The notes beneath the pieces are model-generated. The model saw nothing but the letters and a program-made list of their open reading frames with translations, was not told where the DNA came from and made no database searches. From Actinokineospora terrae (GTDB taxonomy: Bacteria > Actinomycetota > Actinomycetes > Mycobacteriales > Pseudonocardiaceae), in assembly GCF_900111175.1 (NCBI RefSeq), contig NZ_FOGI01000018.1, positions 28,625-92,624 of the forward strand: 64,000 bases of DNA, written 5' to 3'. A program made the position numbers and the translations under genes. Positions 60,926 to 64,000 of the stretch are shown here, piece after piece (position 1 is the first letter of the stretch; the number at the start of each line of letters is the position of its first letter).

Positions 60926-63121
60926 TCAGTGGTGGGTGTCGTGGGGTGTGGGGTGGGCTTCGGGGGTGGGTTCGGTGGTGGACTGGGTGGGGATGTCGCG
61001 TTCGAGGGCGGCGCCTTCCACGTCGAGTTCGGGGAGCCAGTGGAGCCAGGTGGGCAGGGACCAGGCGTGGTGGCCCAGCAGGGTCAGCGCGGCGGGGACG
61101 GCGATCATGCGGACGATGATGGCGTCGAAGAGGATGCCCATGGCGAGGGCGAAGCCGATGGGTTTGATGGTGGCGTCGCCCTCGGGGACGAAGCCGGCGA
61201 AGACGGCGAACATGATGGTGGCGGCGGCGACCACGACCGGGGCGGACTGGCCGAAGCCGGTGACGATGGCGGTGCGGGGTTCGGCGCCGTGGGCGTAGGC
61301 CTCGTGCATGCGGGCGACCAGGAACACCTGGTAGTCCATGGCGAGGCCGAACAGGATGCCGACGATGATGATCGGCGACAGGCTCATCAGCGGGCCGGTG
61401 GAGTTGCTGTTGACCACCGCTGACAGCCAGCCCCACTGGAACACCGCGGTCGTGGCGCCCAGCACCGCGCCGATGGTCAGCAGGAAGCCCAGCACCCCCA
61501 CGACCGGCACCAGGATCGAGCGGAACACCAGGATCAGCAGGATGAACGCGAGCCCGACCACCAGCGCCAGGTAGATCGGCAGCGCCTGGTCGAGCTTGTG
61601 CGAGATGTCGATGCTGACCGCCGTGGTGCCCGTGACGTACACCTGCGCGCCCGGGGTGTCGGCGATGTTGTCGCGCAGCGCGTGGACGAGGTCGTTGGTC
61701 TCGGTGGAGTCGGGGCCGGAGGCCGGGATCACGGTGATCAGCGCGGCCGTGTTGGCCTGGTTGGGTCGGGCAGGCGCGACCACGGCGATGTCGGACTGGG
61801 CGGCGACCTCGTCGCGGATGACGGGCGCGCGGGTGACGGCATCGGCGCCGTCGATGAGGATCAGCAGGGGCGCGCTGAAGCCGGGGCCGAACCCGGTCTC
61901 GACCAACTGCTCCGCGTGGGCCTGGGTGCTGTCGCGGTCGGGGTGCTGGACCAGGGAGGTGCGCAGCGACAGCACCGGGATGGCGATCACCAGCAGCACG
62001 ACGACCGCGGCCAGCAGGGTCAGCCACGGGTGCCGCGTCACGCCGTGCGACCAGCGGCGGTAGAAGCCGTGGTCGGCGTGCACCGGCGAACCCTCCACAC
62101 GGGACCGCCGCGGCAGCGCCTTGCGGCCGACGAAGCCCAGCATCGCGGGTACCAGCGTCACCGCGATCAGCACCGCGAACACGATGGTGCCCGCCGCGGC
62201 GAGACCCATCTCGGTCAGGAACGGGATGCCCGCCACGGACAGCCCGGCCAGCGCGATGACCACCGTGAGCCCGGCGGTGACCACGGCGGACCCGGCGGTG
62301 CCGACCGCCATCGCGGCGGCTTCCTCGACCGGGCGCCCGGCCAGCAGTTCGTGGCGGAAGCGGGTGATGATGAACAGCGCGTAGTCGATGCCGACCGCCA
62401 GGCCCAGCATCACCGCCAGTACGGGCGTGGTGGCCTGCAGGTCGATGAACCCGGTGAGGGTCGTGATCCCCAACGCGCCGATGCCGACGCCGACCACCGC
62501 GGTCAGCAGGTTCATCCCGGCGCTGACCAGCGACCCGTAGGTGATGGCCAGCACGAGCAGCGCGACGACCACACCGATCATCTCGGCGGGTCCGCCGACC
62601 TGGCCCTTGGCCTGCAGCACGTCACCCCGGACCTCGACGGTGAGGCCGTCCGCGCGTGAACGCTCGACGAGGGAGGTCAGCGCTGTCCGCTGGTCGTCGG
62701 TGACCTCGGGCGCGGTCACGCCGTAGGACACCGTGCTGTAGCCGATGCGCTGGTCCTTGGACACGACCGGGTTGGCCGCGTCCACCGGATCGGTGGCCGC
62801 GACGACACCCGGTAGCCGCCGCAGCTCGGCCGCGAGCCCGCTGACCTGCTCGGCGACCTGCGTCTGCACCAGCGTCCGACCGGCGGGCGCCTGGAGCACG
62901 ACCTGCGCGGACCCACCGCCTGCCGCCGACCCGAACCGCTCCCCCATCACCTCCAGCGCCGTCGTCGACTCCTGCCCCGGGATCCGGAACGCCGTCACCG
63001 TGGCACCGGACAGCGTCACCGCCCCCACCCCGGACGCCACGAACACCAACAACCACACCAACACCACAAGCACCCGTCGGCGCACCGAGGTCAACCCGAG
63101 CCGGTACAGAAGTACTGCCAT
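60926..63121 (-). CDS. MMPL-family RND transporter
   Basis: A 731-residue membrane exporter with the duplicated MMPL topology: an N-terminal helix, a periplasmic domain, a block of about five helices including LGLAVGIDYALFIITRFRHE, then the same arrangement again with LFGLAMDYQVFLVARMHE. The Asp-Tyr pairs expected for proton relay are present in both halves. Substrates are usually lipids or hydrophobic molecules. The ATG at 63121 gives MAVLLYRLG as in relatives. Confidence 0.92.
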   Translation of the reverse strand: MAVLLYRLGLTSVRRRVLVVLVWLLVFVASGVGAVTLSGATVTAFRIPGQESTTALEVMGERFGSAAGGGSAQVVLQAPAGRTLVQTQVAEQVSGLAAELRRLPGVVAATDPVDAANPVVSKDQRIGYSTVSYGVTAPEVTDDQRTALTSLVERSRADGLTVEVRGDVLQAKGQVGGPAEMIGVVVALLVLAITYGSLVSAGMNLLTAVVGVGIGALGITTLTGFIDLQATTPVLAVMLGLAVGIDYALFIITRFRHELLAGRPVEEAAAMAVGTAGSAVVTAGLTVVIALAGLSVAGIPFLTEMGLAAAGTIVFAVLIAVTLVPAMLGFVGRKALPRRSRVEGSPVHADHGFYRRWSHGVTRHPWLTLLAAVVVLLVIAIPVLSLRTSLVQHPDRDSTQAHAEQLVETGFGPGFSAPLLILIDGADAVTRAPVIRDEVAAQSDIAVVAPARPNQANTAALITVIPASGPDSTETNDLVHALRDNIADTPGAQVYVTGTTAVSIDISHKLDQALPIYLALVVGLAFILLILVFRSILVPVVGVLGFLLTIGAVLGATTAVFQWGWLSAVVNSNSTGPLMSLSPIIIVGILFGLAMDYQVFLVARMHEAYAHGAEPRTAIVTGFGQSAPVVVAAATIMFAVFAGFVPEGDATIKPIGFALAMGILFDAIIVRMIAVPAALTLLGHHAWSLPTWLHWLPELDVEGAALERDIPTQSTTEPTPEAHPTPHDTHH

Positions 63122-63413
63122 GGCAAGCCACCCGTGCCTTCGCCCGCGGTGACGCCACCCTCGGCAGGGACACCGCGCTCTCGTCCACCCGGTCACGCCA
63201 GGGTCCACAGTGGTCGCTTACAGACTTCCCCCGGTCGGCCGACCCCGCCCCCCAAGTCCCGCCTTCGAGTGACGTCCCGGGCACAGGAGTTCGACCCAGC
63301 AGCCGACCCCGCGACCAGGGCGGATGTGGCCCGGCCAGCCGATAGTCCCGGCCGATGCCGCGTCCTCGCCGGGTTGCTCACCGCGGTCACTCTCCCGGGT
63401 GATGGCAACAGAA

Positions 63414-63508
63414 CAGGCTGTGCCCGCTGATCCCAGAACGGAACCAGCGAGCACAGCCTGGAGGGGTCGCGCTGTCCCGCAAGCCGGTCCTAAGGGCCGG
63501 GACAGCGC
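63414..63508 (-). terminator. Two tandem hairpins after the fasciclin gene
   Basis: GCGCTGTCCCG (63469-63479) pairs with CGGGACAGCGC (63498-63508), six bases after the stop. A second hairpin, CAGGCTGTGC (63414-63423) with GCACAGCCTG (63451-63460), follows downstream. Confidence 0.7.
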
Positions 63509-63514
63509 GTCCAC

Positions 63515-64000
63515 TCAGCTCTTGGGCATGAGGACCGAGTCGATCAGGTACACGGTGGCGTTGGCGGTCTTGACGCCGCCGCAGATCACGTTGGCGTCGT
63601 TGACCTTCAGGTTGTTGCCGGAGCCGGTGACCTCGACAGCGCCCTTCTCCACGGTGGTCTGCGAGCCGACGACCGCCGACGGCGACTTCTGCCCGGCCAC
63701 CACGTGGTAGGTCAGGATCTTGGTCAGCAGCGCGTCATCGGTCTTGAGCTTCTCGATGGTCGCGGCGTCGATCTTCTTGAACGCGTCGTCGACCGGCGCG
63801 AACACCGTGAACTCGCTGCCGTTGAGCGTGTCGACCAGGTTCACCTTCGGGTTGAGCTTGCCGGACACCGCCGCGACCAGCGTGGTCAGCAACGGGTTGT
63901 TGCCCGCGGCGACAGCCACCGGGTCAGCGGCCATACCCGACACCGAGCCCGCACCGCTCGGAACGGCCTTGGCGTAGTCGGCACAGCCGGGGCCGACCAG
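63515..64000 (-). CDS. Fasciclin-domain protein, 5' end outside the window
   Basis: The visible 161 codons contain a complete FAS1 domain: NPLLTTLVAAVSGKLNP, LVDTLNGSEFTVFAPVDDAFKK and ILTYHVVAGQK, ending VNDANVICGGVKTANATVY and LIDSVLMP. Upstream residues PGCADYAKAVPSGAGS show the mature N-terminal part continuing to the window edge, where a lipoprotein signal is expected. This is the MPB70/MPT83-like class of secreted or cell-wall proteins. Confidence 0.88.
   Translation of the reverse strand: MVGPGCADYAKAVPSGAGSVSGMAADPVAVAAGNNPLLTTLVAAVSGKLNPKVNLVDTLNGSEFTVFAPVDDAFKKIDAATIEKLKTDDALLTKILTYHVVAGQKSPSAVVGSQTTVEKGAVEVTGSGNNLKVNDANVICGGVKTANATVYLIDSVLMPKS

Overview
The window is a single high-GC actinomycete chromosome segment. 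Start codons are often GTG, rare TTA leucine codons appear, and the gene set (F420-type enzymes, AfsR-like NB-ARC/TPR protein, PknG-like kinase, MMPL exporter, DUF3558 lipoprotein) fits a filamentous actinomycete, most likely Pseudonocardiaceae. The family assignment is inference from gene content; no marker gene such as rRNA is present.

Layout. 0.2-9.6 kb: an NB-ARC/TPR protein with a possible amyloid-signalling motif, an ArsR-SRPBCC pair with two operator palindromes, a long hairpin element, an MDR oxidoreductase divergent from a TetR regulator with three operator repeats, a flavin monooxygenase and an amidohydrolase. 10-16.5 kb: SGNH esterase, DUF2236 protein, methyltransferase, then three secreted proteins, one frameshifted. 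16.6-24.2 kb: GH13 enzyme with a flavin oxidoreductase, zinc dehydrogenase with an epimerase, large catalase, anti-sigma-type kinase. 24.2-38.7 kb is accessory and decayed: transposase relics of IS30 and IS630 type and two further relics, truncated glycosyltransferase/TPR/Nudix genes fused end to end, small membrane proteins, and intact islands (LRR protein, PP2C phosphatase, MerR, LysR with SDR). 38.7-42.4 kb: PPOX protein, arylamine N-acetyltransferase, three tandem covarying hairpins, a TerD-like protein and tRNA-Arg(ACG).

43-52.4 kb is a compact biosynthetic locus without PKS or NRPS. An MFS transporter, JmjC/cupin oxygenase, alpha-oxoamine synthase, CitE-type lyase, acylating aldehyde dehydrogenase and ketoacid aldolase form one overlapping operon. 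An ornithine-cyclodeaminase homologue, a MaoC hydratase and an ATP-grasp-like ligase follow. Two of its genes carry TTA codons.

52.4-60.3 kb is a six-gene operon: trypsin-like protease, PknG-like kinase, vWA protein, four-helix membrane sensor, solute-binding lipoprotein and a Trypco1-domain protein. The kinase, membrane protein and lipoprotein match the logic of the mycobacterial GlnX-GlnH-PknG amino-acid sensing pathway; the protease, vWA and Trypco1 parts belong to predicted conflict systems. The window ends with a four-cysteine secreted peptide, an MMPL exporter and a fasciclin protein cut by the window edge.
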